A stretch of 64,000 nt of DNA from Streptomyces sp. MMBL 11-1 (GCF_028622875.1 NZ_CP117709.1:1922001-1986000); one strand, 5' to 3'; positions 8,330 to 17,260 are shown, numbered from the stretch's first letter. The notes: a model not told the origin generated them from the letters alone. A program made the numbers and translations.

Positions 8330-9165
8330 GGACGCTGAGAGACCTGTTCGCGGTACGGGCCCGGGAGCTGCCCTCGCCCGTCGCCCCCGGCTCCCCCGTC
8401 GTCGAGGCCGTCGGGCTGTCGGTCCGCCTCGGGCAGCGGTGCGTGCTGGACTCCGTCGGCCTGACCGCGCACGCGGGCGAGGTGGTCGCCCTGGTCGGGC
8501 CGAACGGCGCGGGCAAGTCGACGCTGCTGGCGGCGCTGGCCGCCGATCTGCCAGCCGCCGGCGGCGAGGTGCGGATCGACGGGCGTCCGGCCGCCGCGTG
8601 GTCCGCGCCCGATCTGGCGCTGCGCCGCTCGGTGCTGCCGCAGTCCGCCGCGCTGTCCTTCCCGTTCCCGGTGGAGGACGTCGTACGGATGGGGCGGGCG
8701 CCCTGGGCCGGTACGGAGCGGGAGGCGGAGGACGACGCGGCGGTGGCCGCGGCGATGGCGGCGACCGAGGTGACCGGGTTCGCGGGCCGCCCGTTCTCGG
8801 CGCTGTCGGGCGGTGAGAAGGCGCGGGTGGCGCTGGCCCGGGTGCTGGCGCAGCGGGCCCCGCTGATGCTGCTCGACGAACCGACCGCCGCCCTGGACCT
8901 GCGCCACCAGGAGCTGGTGCTGCGGATCTGCCGGGACCGGGCCGCCGCCGGGGACGCGGTGGTGGTCGTGCTGCACGACCTCGGCCTCGCCGCCGCGTAC
9001 GCGGACCGGGCGGCCGTCCTGCACGAGGGGCGGATCGCGGAACTGGGCCCGCCGGAGACGGTGTTCAGCGGCGAGCTGCTCGGCGAGGTCTACCGGCAGC
9101 CGGTGGAGGTCTTCCCCCACCCCCGCACGGGCCGGCCGCTGATCGTGCCCGTACGCCGGGTCTGA
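8326..9165 (+). CDS. hmuV: heme ABC transporter ATP-binding protein
   Basis: Cytosolic ATPase that drives HmuU, 279 residues from the ATG at 8326, which overlaps the hmuU stop as ATGA; a TTG two codons upstream is less likely. Motifs in order are Walker A GPNGAGKST (about residue 58), the Q-loop near LPQSAALSFPFPVEDV, the ABC signature LSGGEKARVALARVL, Walker B LMLLDEPTAALDL and the switch His in VVVLHDLGLAA. The Gly/Pro-rich first 25 residues precede the ATPase core. It is the last gene of the operon; the next gene starts after 128 bases. Confidence 0.95.
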   Translation: MRTLRDLFAVRARELPSPVAPGSPVVEAVGLSVRLGQRCVLDSVGLTAHAGEVVALVGPNGAGKSTLLAALAADLPAAGGEVRIDGRPAAAWSAPDLALRRSVLPQSAALSFPFPVEDVVRMGRAPWAGTEREAEDDAAVAAAMAATEVTGFAGRPFSALSGGEKARVALARVLAQRAPLMLLDEPTAALDLRHQELVLRICRDRAAAGDAVVVVLHDLGLAAAYADRAAVLHEGRIAELGPPETVFSGELLGEVYRQPVEVFPHPRTGRPLIVPVRRV

Positions 9166-9293
9166 TGCGGCCTCGACCCGCGAGGTCACGGTGTGGACGC
9201 TGTATCCGGTCCCCGCCCGCACGCCGTGCGCCGCCCCGGTAGGGTTTCGACGGTCAGTGCGGGCGACGGATTCAGAAGGCGCAGAAGCAACGG

Positions 9294-10322
9294 ATGACGA
9301 GACACCCTGGGCTGGGCCGGCTGACGGCGGGGCTCGCGACGGCGACGGTGCTGTGCGTGACGGCGAGCGGCTGTGTGACGGTGCACGGGGAGCTGGAAGT
9401 GCTGCCCGGGGCGAAGAAGCCGGAGGCCGCACAGGCGCTCAAGGACTTCACCGACGCCTACAACGCGGCGGACAAGGCGTTCGATCCGGCGCTGGACGCG
9501 GACCGGGTGACGGGTTCCCTCGGCGCGATCAACCAGGCCGGGCTGAAGGCGCGGCAGACGTACAACCCCGAAGGCAACAAGGCGCACAAGCCGCTGGTGC
9601 TGGACGACGCGACGTACGTCATTCCCAAGAAGGCGGGCTGGCCGCGCTGGTTCCTCGCGGACACCGACTCCAACCGGGACCAGGACGGCGGGAAGCTGGA
9701 CACCCGCTGGCTGGTGGTGTTCGTACGGTCGGGCCCCGACGCGCTGTGGAAGGCGTCGTATCTCGCGGTCCTCCCGGCTTCCCAGGTGCCGGAGTTCACC
9801 CTGGACGAGGACGGGCTCGCCACCCCGGTGGAACCCCAGGACGACAGCCTGGCCGTGGCGCCCGCGGAGCTGAGCGCCTCGTACACCGGCTATCTGGAGA
9901 GCGGCACCCCTGACGTGTTCGCGCCCTCCACGGCGACCTCGGGCTGGCGCGAGACGCGCCGCACCACCCGGCGGGCGGGGTTCTCGTACCAGTACGTCGA
10001 CCAGCCGCTGACGAGCGCGGCGTTCGCACCGCTCGGGCTGCGCACCGAGGACGGCGGGGCGCTGGTCTTCTTCAGCAGCAAGCACTTCGAGCGGCAGACC
10101 GCGGCGAAGGGGCTCCGGCCCGAGGTCAACGCGGACGTGAAGGCCCTGCTCACCGGCGAGGTGAACAGCAGCCTCACCAAGGAGCGGGTCTCCAGTCAGC
10201 TGGTGCACGTCCCGCCGCGGGAGGGAGCGGCCGGCTCCGAGTCGGGTTCCGGCTCCGGATCCGGCGGCAAGGTGCGGATGCTGAACCGGCTGCCCGGCCT
10301 GGTCGCGGCGAAGGGCGAGTAG
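9294..10322 (+). CDS. putative lipoprotein of unknown function
   Basis: 342-residue exported protein. The N-terminus MTRHPGLGRLTAGLATATVL leads to a lipobox ending TASGC (Cys27), so membrane anchoring on the outer face is expected. The mature part has no catalytic motif that I recognise. It contains FTDAYNAADKAFDPALDADR, a middle region with DTRWLVVFVRSG, and a C-terminal Gly/Ser repeat (GSESGSGSGSGG) before a short basic end. It resembles the broadly conserved streptomycete lipoproteins whose names are only DUF numbers. It starts 128 bases after hmuV, with ATG at 9294 and no strong ribosome-binding site, and seems to be its own transcription unit. Confidence 0.75.
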   Translation: MTRHPGLGRLTAGLATATVLCVTASGCVTVHGELEVLPGAKKPEAAQALKDFTDAYNAADKAFDPALDADRVTGSLGAINQAGLKARQTYNPEGNKAHKPLVLDDATYVIPKKAGWPRWFLADTDSNRDQDGGKLDTRWLVVFVRSGPDALWKASYLAVLPASQVPEFTLDEDGLATPVEPQDDSLAVAPAELSASYTGYLESGTPDVFAPSTATSGWRETRRTTRRAGFSYQYVDQPLTSAAFAPLGLRTEDGGALVFFSSKHFERQTAAKGLRPEVNADVKALLTGEVNSSLTKERVSSQLVHVPPREGAAGSESGSGSGSGGKVRMLNRLPGLVAAKGE

Positions 10323-10421
10323 GCGGGCAGGGCGAGTAGGCAGGCAGGGCTGAGGTCGCCGCGAGCCGCCGGGCGTGACGCCGTCCGAAGGCGCCCGGCC
10401 CCGCGACCGGGCGGTCGCACA

Positions 10422-10469
10422 CCGGACCAGCGGCCCACCGGACCAGCGGCCCACCGGACCAGCGGCCCA
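10422..10469. repeat. three perfect 16-bp tandem repeats
   Basis: CCGGACCAGCGGCCCA occurs three times head to tail (10422, 10438, 10454) and decays into CCGGCTCAGCGGCTCAGCGG. It occupies the gap between two convergent genes and touches the stop codon of the primase-polymerase gene at 10475. Confidence 0.9.
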
Positions 10470-10474
10470 CCGGC

Positions 10475-11221
10475 TCAGCGGCTCAGCGGCCAGGCGATCG
10501 AGTCGTGGTCCAGCTCGCTCTGCTCGGCACTGCCCGCGTACCGCGCGCAGGCGTCGGTGAGCGTCTCCAGCAGGGTCAGCGGGTCGGGCAGCTCGTGCTC
10601 GGGGCCGCGCACCCAGTGCACGTCGAGCTCACCGGGGAGCCGGGCGGGCGGCAGCAGCACGTAGCTGCCCCGGCAGTGCCAGCGCAGACCCGGGTGGGCG
10701 TCCATCGTCTCGGGGTGGCAGTCCAGCTCGCAGGGCCACCACTCGTCCTCGTCCTCGGGGGTGCCGCGGGTGGCGGTGAAGAAGAGCATCCGGTCCTCGC
10801 CGGACTGGGCGACCGGGCCGACGTCGATACCCGCGTCGAGAAGACGCTCCAGGGCGCTGCGGCCCGCGGTGAGCGGGACGTCCAGCACGTCGTGGATCAT
10901 GCCGGTCGCGGTGATGAAGTTGGCCAGCGGCTGGCCGCCGGCCCAGCGCTCGATCTGGGCGCGGTCGGTGGTCGACTGTGTCTGCCAGGCGAAGGAGATG
11001 GGATGCCGGGCGGGGGTGGGACAGCCGATGCGCTCGCACGAACACCGGTATCCGAGGGGGTGGGCGGCGGGGGCGATGGGCATGCCCGCGTCGGCGACCG
11101 CCAGGAGCAGCGCGACCCTGGCCGACTCGTCGGCCCCGGCTCCCGGTGATTTGGGGCGTCGCCGCAGCCACTGGGAGATCCTGCTCTCTGTGCCGCGGAA
11201 ACGGCCGGAATCGGCGCCCAT
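10475..11221 (-). CDS. stand-alone bifunctional primase/polymerase-domain protein
   Basis: 248-residue cytosolic protein with the Prim-Pol (D5 N-terminal-like) domain found in phage and plasmid replication proteins. Visible features are VADAGMPIAPAAHPLGYRC followed by a Cys pair (CSCERIGC), HPISFAWQTQSTTD, and ATGMIHDVLDVPLTAG, where the Asp pair (DVLDVP) lies in the usual GxGxxxLDxD-like position. A helicase partner normally follows this domain in mobile elements but is absent here. Homologues of this single-domain form are chromosomal in many streptomycetes, so it is probably not a recent insertion. The catalytic role is inferred only from the domain. Confidence 0.78.
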   Translation of the reverse strand: MGADSGRFRGTESRISQWLRRRPKSPGAGADESARVALLLAVADAGMPIAPAAHPLGYRCSCERIGCPTPARHPISFAWQTQSTTDRAQIERWAGGQPLANFITATGMIHDVLDVPLTAGRSALERLLDAGIDVGPVAQSGEDRMLFFTATRGTPEDEDEWWPCELDCHPETMDAHPGLRWHCRGSYVLLPPARLPGELDVHWVRGPEHELPDPLTLLETLTDACARYAGSAEQSELDHDSIAWPLSR

Positions 11222-11417
11222 CTATCCCCTCACCTCAGCAGTTCACCTCAGCGTTGCCTCTCCATCGTCGCACCATCCTGCGGTTCGGGTGGCCAGAGTT
11301 CACCAGTGGGGGCGTGTACCACCGCACCGAGTGAGCACCATCACGCCCGATGTCACCCCATAACGGGCACTTCCCACCCTTGTCGGTGGGGTCCGGGGGT
11401 CGCCGACGGCCCGGGGG

Positions 11418-12041
11418 TCAGCGGCGCGGGGCGAGCCCGCCGACGGCGTAGTCGACGATCGCGTCGGCGTACGCGTGGGTGAGCGGCAGGGTCCGCAGCA
11501 GCCAGCGGTGCATCAGCGGGCCGATGAGCAGCTCCAGGGCGATCCGGGGGTCGGCGTCGGCACGCAGGTGTCCGGCCTCCTGGGCCGCCCGCAGGCGCGT
11601 GACGTACAGCGCGAGCTGCGGTTCCAGCAGCTTGGCGACGAATTCGGCGCCCAGCTTCGCGTCGACGATGCCCTCGGCGGTCAGCGCGCGGGTGGGGACC
11701 TCCAGCGCCGGGTCGTTCAGCTCGTCGACGGTGGCCCGCAGAACGAGCTTGAGGTCGGCGACCAGATCGCCGGTGTCGGGGATGCCCTGCTCGGCGCCGC
11801 CGGACCCCGCCTCCTCGGCGGCCCGGCCCGCCAGGTCGAGGAAGGCTTCCATCAGCACGGCGGCCTTGGAGGGCCACCAGCGGTAAATGGTCTGCTTGCC
11901 GACCCCGGCGCGGGCGGCGATACCCTCGATCGTCGTGCGCTGGTAACCCACCTCTCCGACGAGGGCGAGGGCGGCTTCGTGAATCGCGCGGCGGGAGCGA
12001 TCGCTGCGGCGGCTGGAGTCGGGTGCCTTGGTGGGTGCCAT
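11418..12041 (-). CDS. TetR-family transcriptional regulator
   Basis: 207 residues. An N-terminal helix-turn-helix (about residues 18-62) reads AIHEAALALVGEVGYQRTT, then IEGIAARAGVGKQTIYRWWPSK, typical TetR. The C-terminal ligand domain ends with LTHAYADAIVDYAVGGLAPRR and is close to the TetR_C 'AcrR-like' class; the ligand is unknown. It is divergent from the dimethylargininase gene. The 293-base gap contains about four 23-bp repeats, beginning 29 bases before this start, which may be its operators. Confidence 0.9.
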   Translation of the reverse strand: MAPTKAPDSSRRSDRSRRAIHEAALALVGEVGYQRTTIEGIAARAGVGKQTIYRWWPSKAAVLMEAFLDLAGRAAEEAGSGGAEQGIPDTGDLVADLKLVLRATVDELNDPALEVPTRALTAEGIVDAKLGAEFVAKLLEPQLALYVTRLRAAQEAGHLRADADPRIALELLIGPLMHRWLLRTLPLTHAYADAIVDYAVGGLAPRR

Positions 12042-12069
12042 GCGCCCAATCTAACGCCGGACAAGCCGA

Positions 12070-12161
12070 AACGTATCGTCTTGCGGTGTGGGTACCGACT
12101 CGCGGTGCTGGTACGTACCGACTCGCGGTGCGGGTAGACACCGGCTTGCTGTGCGGGTACG
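12070..12161. repeat. about four 23-bp tandem repeats in a divergent promoter region
   Basis: TACCGACTCGCGGTGC occurs at 12093 and 12116 with exact 23-bp spacing. Degenerate copies lie at 12070 (ACGTATCGTCTTGCGGTG) and 12139 (CACCGGCTTGCTGTGC). The array sits between the TetR gene (start 12041) and ddaH (start 12335). Spacing of about two helical turns would suit repeated protein binding; that role is inference. Confidence 0.8.
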
Positions 12162-12334
12162 CGCCGCGTCCGGGCGACGAGGCCGTCCGGGCGGTGGCCG
12201 CGGCCGGGCGGTCCGGTGAACCACTCGATCGGTTGGCTGCGGATTCGGCGCGCACAGCGCACCATGGGCTCACGCACAGACCGTGCGCATCCCACCGTTC
12301 CGCGGCTACGGCCGCCGTTCGCGAGGAGCCCGAG

Positions 12335-13150
12335 TTGAACCGTGACGCCACCCCTCGTCGCTACCTGATGTGCGCCCCGGCGCACTTCCGGGTCACCTAC
12401 TCCATCAACCCGTGGATGGACCCGTCCAAACCCGTCGACCTGGCGCTGGCCCAGACCCAGTGGGAGGACCTGCGCGACCGCTACCGCGCCCTCGGCCACA
12501 CCGTCGAGCTGCTCACCCCCCGGCCCGACCTGCCCGACATGGTCTTCGCCGCCAACGGCGCCACGGTGATCGGCGGCCGGGTGCTCGGCGCGCTGTTCGC
12601 GTACCGGGAGCGGTACGAGGAGGCCGGGGCGCACCGGGACTGGTTCCGGGAACACGGCTTCGCCGAGGTCCGGGAGCCGGAGCACGTCAACGAGGGCGAG
12701 GGGGACTTCGCCGTCACCGCCTCGTACCTGCTGGCCGGGCGCGGCTTCCGCTCCAGTCCCCTCTCGCACGCCGAGGCCCAGGAGTTCTTCGGGCTGCCGG
12801 TCATCGGGCTCGATCTGGTGGATCCGCGCTACTACCACCTGGACACCGCGCTGTGCGTGCTGGACGCGGCGGCCGACGAGATCATGTACTACCCGGACGC
12901 CTTCTCCCCCGGCAGCCGGGCGGTGCTGCGGCGGCTGTTCCCGGACGCGCTGCTCGCCCGGGAGGCGGACGCGGCGGCGTTCGGGCTCAACTCGGTGAGC
13001 GACGGGCGTCACGTCCTGCTGCCGCAGGGGGCGACCGGGCTCCTGGACCCGCTGCGGGACCGGGGCTTCGAGCCGGTGCCGATGGATCTGGGGGAGCTGC
13101 TCAAGGGCGGCGGCAGCGTGAAGTGCTGCACCCAGGAGCTGCGGGCCTAG
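12335..13150 (+). CDS. ddaH: dimethylarginine dimethylaminohydrolase
   Basis: Cytosolic enzyme of the pentein fold that hydrolyses N-omega-methylated arginines to citrulline and methylamines. The TTG at 12335 has GAGGAG six bases upstream and gives 271 residues; an ATG at 12368 would cut into the conserved RRYLMCAPAHFRVTYSINPW start. Active-site features are YSINPWMD, the NEGEGDF loop, the catalytic His in YYHLDTAL and the catalytic Cys in GGSVKCCTQELR at the very C-terminus. Related ornithine/arginine amidinotransfer-type penteins are possible, but the CCTQE ending favours DDAH. Its 3' end overlaps the convergent gene by 4 bases. Confidence 0.9.
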   Translation: MNRDATPRRYLMCAPAHFRVTYSINPWMDPSKPVDLALAQTQWEDLRDRYRALGHTVELLTPRPDLPDMVFAANGATVIGGRVLGALFAYRERYEEAGAHRDWFREHGFAEVREPEHVNEGEGDFAVTASYLLAGRGFRSSPLSHAEAQEFFGLPVIGLDLVDPRYYHLDTALCVLDAAADEIMYYPDAFSPGSRAVLRRLFPDALLAREADAAAFGLNSVSDGRHVLLPQGATGLLDPLRDRGFEPVPMDLGELLKGGGSVKCCTQELRA

Positions 13151-14154
13151 TCGGCGGGGTCAGCGGGGTCGGCGGGCGGCCAGGGATCGCCCCAGGCGGC
13201 ATCCCTGGCCGCCCGGTACAGCTCGCCGTGGCGCTTGGTGACCGTGGAGCGGGCCAGGCCGTCGTCCCGTGTGCAGAGCTCCAGCAGCACCTGGCCCTTG
13301 CGGGTCTGCGGCCTGCGGGTGATGCGGGCGGGCGCCGGGGCGGTGGGGAAGCGGGTCGCGGCGACGTAGGCGAACTTCTCGTCCTCGTGGCTCAGCGAAC
13401 CGCCCTTGACCTGCCGGTGCAGCGAGGAGCGGCTGACCCGGGCGGAGAAGTGGCACCAGTCGGTCCCGGGCTCGATCGGGCAGGCGCCGCTGTGCGGGCA
13501 GGGGGCGGCGACGCTCAGCCCGGCGGCGATCAGCCGGTCGCGGGCCTCGATGATCCGGGCGTAGCCGTCGGGGGTTCCGGGCTCCACGATCACCACCGCC
13601 TGTCCGGCGGCCGCCGCCGCGTCGACCAGTTCGGTCCTGGCCCCGGCGGTCAGCTCCTTGAGCACATAGCTGACGGTGACCAGGTCCACCGGGGCCAGCT
13701 CCAGCGAAGCGTCGATGCGGGCCTGCTCCCAGCGCGCGTCGCGGAGCCCCGGGACCCCGGACGCCTCGGCCAGTTCTCGGCCGAGCGCGAGGGCCGGGCC
13801 GGCCCAGTCCAGGACGGTCGTCGACGGGCCCTCCCAGACCCCCGCCACCGCCCAGCTCGCCGCGCCCGTGCCGCCCCCGACGTCCGTGTGCGTGGCGGGC
13901 GTCCAGTCGGGCGCGGCCCCGGCCAGGGCGTCGAGGGCGGACCGTACGGCTTCGTAGGTGGCGGGCATCCGGTAGGCGGCGTACGCGACGACGTCCGAGC
14001 GGTCCCGCAGGATCGGGGCGTCCGTCGGGGTCTCCCCCCGGTAGCTGGCGATCAGCCGGTCGACGGCCTGCGCGGCCTGCTTGGGCGGCAGTCCGTCGAG
14101 CAGGCCGGCCAGGGCCGCGCGCAGGGACTGTGCGGTGGGGAGGGTGACGTTCAC
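13147..14154 (-). CDS. small ribosomal subunit Rsm22-family protein (methyltransferase-like)
   Basis: 335-residue cytosolic protein of the Rsm22 family, a class I SAM-dependent methyltransferase fold linked in mitochondria to small-subunit assembly. The SAM-binding motif I is visible as HTDVGGGTGAASWA (about residue 89). The family-specific cysteine cluster CPHSGACPIEPGTDWCHFSAR (about 218-238), now thought to hold an iron-sulfur cluster, is intact. The C-terminus has a basic segment (ARITRRPQTRKGQ). The bacterial substrate is unknown to me. The coding end repeats short Asp-Pro-Ala units (PADPADPAD). Confidence 0.85.
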   Translation of the reverse strand: MNVTLPTAQSLRAALAGLLDGLPPKQAAQAVDRLIASYRGETPTDAPILRDRSDVVAYAAYRMPATYEAVRSALDALAGAAPDWTPATHTDVGGGTGAASWAVAGVWEGPSTTVLDWAGPALALGRELAEASGVPGLRDARWEQARIDASLELAPVDLVTVSYVLKELTAGARTELVDAAAAAGQAVVIVEPGTPDGYARIIEARDRLIAAGLSVAAPCPHSGACPIEPGTDWCHFSARVSRSSLHRQVKGGSLSHEDEKFAYVAATRFPTAPAPARITRRPQTRKGQVLLELCTRDDGLARSTVTKRHGELYRAARDAAWGDPWPPADPADPAD

Positions 14155-14382
14155 CGCCGAATTGTAGGCGGAGGCGACCCGGCGGGCGCATTCCGCTTCG
14201 CCGGGGCCCAGGGGGGTACGGAGAGACGTGCGCGGGTGGCACGGGACCCGCCGGGCCCGCGCCGGGACCTCACGTAACCGGTACGGAACGGGAATCCGGT
14301 GAACTCCACACCGTGGTGGGCCTGTTGCTACGCTGGCCCGCGCGTGGACGGCACCAGGTCAAGTTGGTCCAGCAGGGGAGCC

Positions 14383-15705
14383 ATGAGGCAGAAGATCGTG
14401 CGGCTGACGCTCGTCGGCGGGGTGGTCTTTCTCGCCCTGCTCCTGATGCTGGCCACCTGTGGCGGCGACCCCGACGAGGACGGCCGGAAGAGCGGCGCGG
14501 CCACCGGGACGGCGAAGCCGGTGCTGCCGAGCGCGGGTCCGGTGACCCGGTTGACCGTTCCGCCGCAGTACACGACGGACCGGGGCTGGGAGATCATCGG
14601 CTCCTCCCCGGATGTCGCCGTCTCCCACGCGACGGGCCTGCTGGCCTATCTGGAGCGGTCCGACGGGAACCGCTACCGGTTGCGCACCGTCGACACGGCC
14701 ACCGGCGAGCTGGGCTGGCGGGGCAAGGCCTGGCGGCTGCCGGACCCGCTGCACTACCCGAAGCTCGCCGCGGTGGCCAAGGGCGACCGGCAGTTCTTCG
14801 TCACCTGGTCCTACGGGAAGGTCGGCGACGGGCTGTCGCCGGCGAACACCTTCCTCGCACTCGATCTGTACGACGTCACGAACGGGAACCGGCAGCGCGT
14901 CGAGGTGCCCTGGTCCGGGGCCCCGAACGTCCTGACGACCGGACCGGACATCGTGATCAGCGACGGGAAGGCGAACAGCACCCTGGTCGACCCGGTCACC
15001 GGCGAGGTGTCCGAACTGAGCGCGGACAAGCTGAAGTACCCCAAGGGCTGCCCGGCCTGCAAGCAGCTCACCGAGGTGCACGGCCAGACCTCCGACGGCC
15101 TGCTGCTGGGCGGAGCACGGGAGTTCTGGGTGCACGGCGGCTGGTTCAGCCGGAACGTCGCGCCCAAGGGCACCGACAAGGGCAGCGGAGTGGTGACGTC
15201 GACGACGCCGGGCCACGTGCTGGCGAAGTGGGCGCCCGCGAAGAAGACCAAGCGGGCGGCGACCCACGAGCTGTGGGCGGTGCACGACGCGGCGACCGGC
15301 GAGGTCCTCACCTCGGTGGAGTGCCACAGGCCCGCCATAAAGCCGGGGCGTTTCCCGCAGGCGGTCCTCTCCCCCTCGGGCGACTACCTGATCGCCGGGA
15401 ACCTGGCCTTCGACCTGAAGGCGAAGCAGGGCCGCTGCTTCGAGGACGAGGGCGGCGCCGCCCATCTGACGCTGGCCACGGTGACGGACGACGGCATCGC
15501 GTACGGGGCCGAGAACGCGCGCGACGCCTCGGAGGCGCTGTCCGGCGGCGGGCTCCCGGTCTCGATGGACTTCGCCACCTGGAGCACCGACCGGCTGTCA
15601 CGCAACGCGCGGCTGCCGGGGACGGAGACGACCGGGGTCGGGGTGTTCCGCTGGACCGACCGGCAGGACCGCACGCATCTGATCGGCTACCCGCGCACCG
15701 GCTGA
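14383..15705 (+). CDS. putative membrane-anchored lipoprotein, propeller-like, unknown function
   Basis: 440 residues from the ATG at 14383, which has AGGGGAG just upstream; the open frame extends to 14299 without a better start. The N-terminus MRQKIVRLTLVGGVVFLALL is followed by LMLATCGGD. This can be an atypical lipobox (Cys26) or an uncleaved signal anchor. The rest looks like a PQQ/YVTN-type beta-propeller: repeated phrases such as GLLAYLERSDGNRYRLRTVDTATGELGWRG, DLYDVTNGNRQRVEV and AVHDAATGEVLTSVEC recur at intervals. A CPACKQ pair is present at about residue 224. No enzyme motif is visible and I do not recognise the family. Confidence 0.75.
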   Translation: MRQKIVRLTLVGGVVFLALLLMLATCGGDPDEDGRKSGAATGTAKPVLPSAGPVTRLTVPPQYTTDRGWEIIGSSPDVAVSHATGLLAYLERSDGNRYRLRTVDTATGELGWRGKAWRLPDPLHYPKLAAVAKGDRQFFVTWSYGKVGDGLSPANTFLALDLYDVTNGNRQRVEVPWSGAPNVLTTGPDIVISDGKANSTLVDPVTGEVSELSADKLKYPKGCPACKQLTEVHGQTSDGLLLGGAREFWVHGGWFSRNVAPKGTDKGSGVVTSTTPGHVLAKWAPAKKTKRAATHELWAVHDAATGEVLTSVECHRPAIKPGRFPQAVLSPSGDYLIAGNLAFDLKAKQGRCFEDEGGAAHLTLATVTDDGIAYGAENARDASEALSGGGLPVSMDFATWSTDRLSRNARLPGTETTGVGVFRWTDRQDRTHLIGYPRTG

Positions 15706-15730
15706 ATCCCTGGCGGGCGGCGGGCCCCGG

Positions 15731-17170
15731 TCAGATACCGGCGGCCTCGCGGCCCGCTCGCCGCCAGGGGCGGCACAGGAGCAGGAAGCAGGCCACCGCC
15801 GACAGCGCGCACACCACCTGGACCACGGCCATCGGTACGGCCGTGTCCTCCCCCGCGATGCCGACCAGCGGGGAGGCCACGGCGCCGATGAGGAACGAGG
15901 TGGTGCCGAGCAGCGCGGAGGCGGAGCCCGCCGCGTGCTTGGTGCGCATCAGGGCCTGGGCGTTGGTGTTCGGCATCGCGAGGCCCATCGCCGACATCAG
16001 GACGAAGAGCCCGGCCGCGACCGGCACGAGGCCGACCTCGCCGAAGACGCCGGTCGTCATGAGCAGCAGCGCGACGGCGGCCAGCACGATCACCGCGAGG
16101 CCGAAGCCGAGCACCTTGTCGAGGCTGATCCGGCCGACGAGGAGCTTGCCGTTGATCTGGCCGACGGTGATCAGGCCGATCGAGTTGAGCCCGAAGAGCA
16201 GGCTGAAGGTCTGCGGCGAGGCCCCGTAGATCTCCTGCACGACGAACGGGGAGGCGGCGATGTACGCGAACAGGACCGCGAAGGCGAGCCCGCCCGCGAC
16301 CATGTAGCCGGTGAAGACCCGGTCGGCGAGGAGCCCGCGCATGGTGCGCAGGGCGTCGGCGACGCCGCCGGTGTGGCGGTCGGCGGGCGGCAGCGTCTCG
16401 TGGAGCCATTTCCAGACGACCAGGGTGAGCACGATGCCGACGGCGGTCAGCACGACGAAGATGCCCCGCCAGTCGGTGATCCGCAGGACCTGCCCGCCGA
16501 TCACCGGGGCGATGACCGGGGCGACGCCGGAGATCAGCATCAGGGTGGAGAAGAACCGGGCCATCTCCACGCCGTCGTAGAGGTCGCGCACCACGGCCCG
16601 CGCGATGACGATGCCGGCCGCGCCGGCGAGCCCCTGGAGGAGGCGGAAGCCGATGAGGAGTTCGGCGGTGGGGGCCAGGGCGCAGATCGCGGTGGCGAGG
16701 ACGTAGACGACCATGCCGAGGAGCAGCGGCTTGCGGCGGCCCCAGCGGTCGCTCATCGGTCCGACGACGAGCTGGCCGAGCGCCATGCCGGCCAGGCACG
16801 CGGTCAGGGTGAGCTGGACGGTGGCGGCGGGGGCGCCCAGGGAGTCGGTGACGGCGGGGAGCGCGGGGAGGTACATGTCCATGGACAGCGGCGGGAGTGC
16901 GGTGAGCCCGCCGAGGACCATGGTGACCAGGAGGCCGGTGCGCCGGGCGGCCTTCGCCGCCGGGCCGGGGAGTCCGGCGGATCCCGAGAGGCCGGGGGTG
17001 GCCGGCAGGTCGGGGGCTCCCGGCAGCCCGGCCGGGGCGGTGACCTGCGGGGCGGCGGGGTCGACGGAGAGGGCGCCCGCGTCCCCGTGCGGGACCGGCC
17101 GGCCGTCGGCCCCGGTCCCGGTGGTGGGTATGTGCGCTGACTGGGCCCGGCTGCCGCCGCTGTCCGGCAT
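15731..17170 (-). CDS. Bcr/CflA-type MFS multidrug efflux transporter
   Basis: Twelve-helix drug:proton antiporter of the inner membrane, 479 residues. ATG at 17170 is chosen because GGAG lies 7 bases upstream; a GTG at 17182 is in frame but lacks a site. A Pro/Gly/Ala-rich, hydrophilic N-terminus of about 65 residues precedes the first helix (TGLLVTMVLGGLTALPPLSM). Bcr/CflA signatures are LPPLSMDMYLPALPAV and GQLVVGPMSDRWGRRKPLL (motif A). It is divergent from the oxidoreductase at 17261 with a 90-base gap. Substrate unknown. Confidence 0.9.
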   Translation of the reverse strand: MPDSGGSRAQSAHIPTTGTGADGRPVPHGDAGALSVDPAAPQVTAPAGLPGAPDLPATPGLSGSAGLPGPAAKAARRTGLLVTMVLGGLTALPPLSMDMYLPALPAVTDSLGAPAATVQLTLTACLAGMALGQLVVGPMSDRWGRRKPLLLGMVVYVLATAICALAPTAELLIGFRLLQGLAGAAGIVIARAVVRDLYDGVEMARFFSTLMLISGVAPVIAPVIGGQVLRITDWRGIFVVLTAVGIVLTLVVWKWLHETLPPADRHTGGVADALRTMRGLLADRVFTGYMVAGGLAFAVLFAYIAASPFVVQEIYGASPQTFSLLFGLNSIGLITVGQINGKLLVGRISLDKVLGFGLAVIVLAAVALLLMTTGVFGEVGLVPVAAGLFVLMSAMGLAMPNTNAQALMRTKHAAGSASALLGTTSFLIGAVASPLVGIAGEDTAVPMAVVQVVCALSAVACFLLLCRPWRRAGREAAGI

Positions 17171-17260
17171 TCTCGTCTCCACATCGTTGAATACGCATCT
17201 ATGCTCTCAGCTCGGCCGGAGTGGTCGATACCTTTTTTCGGGCGGGCTGGGGTGGCGGGC

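Noticed and set aside
7144..9432. 762-codon minus-strand frame opposite hmuTUV
   Set aside because: No recognisable motifs; the three plus-strand genes carry complete ABC-transporter motifs and overlap each other in the expected manner.
12368..13150. ATG at 12368 as start of dimethylargininase
   Set aside because: It would remove conserved N-terminal residues, while the TTG at 12335 has a good GAGGAG at correct distance.
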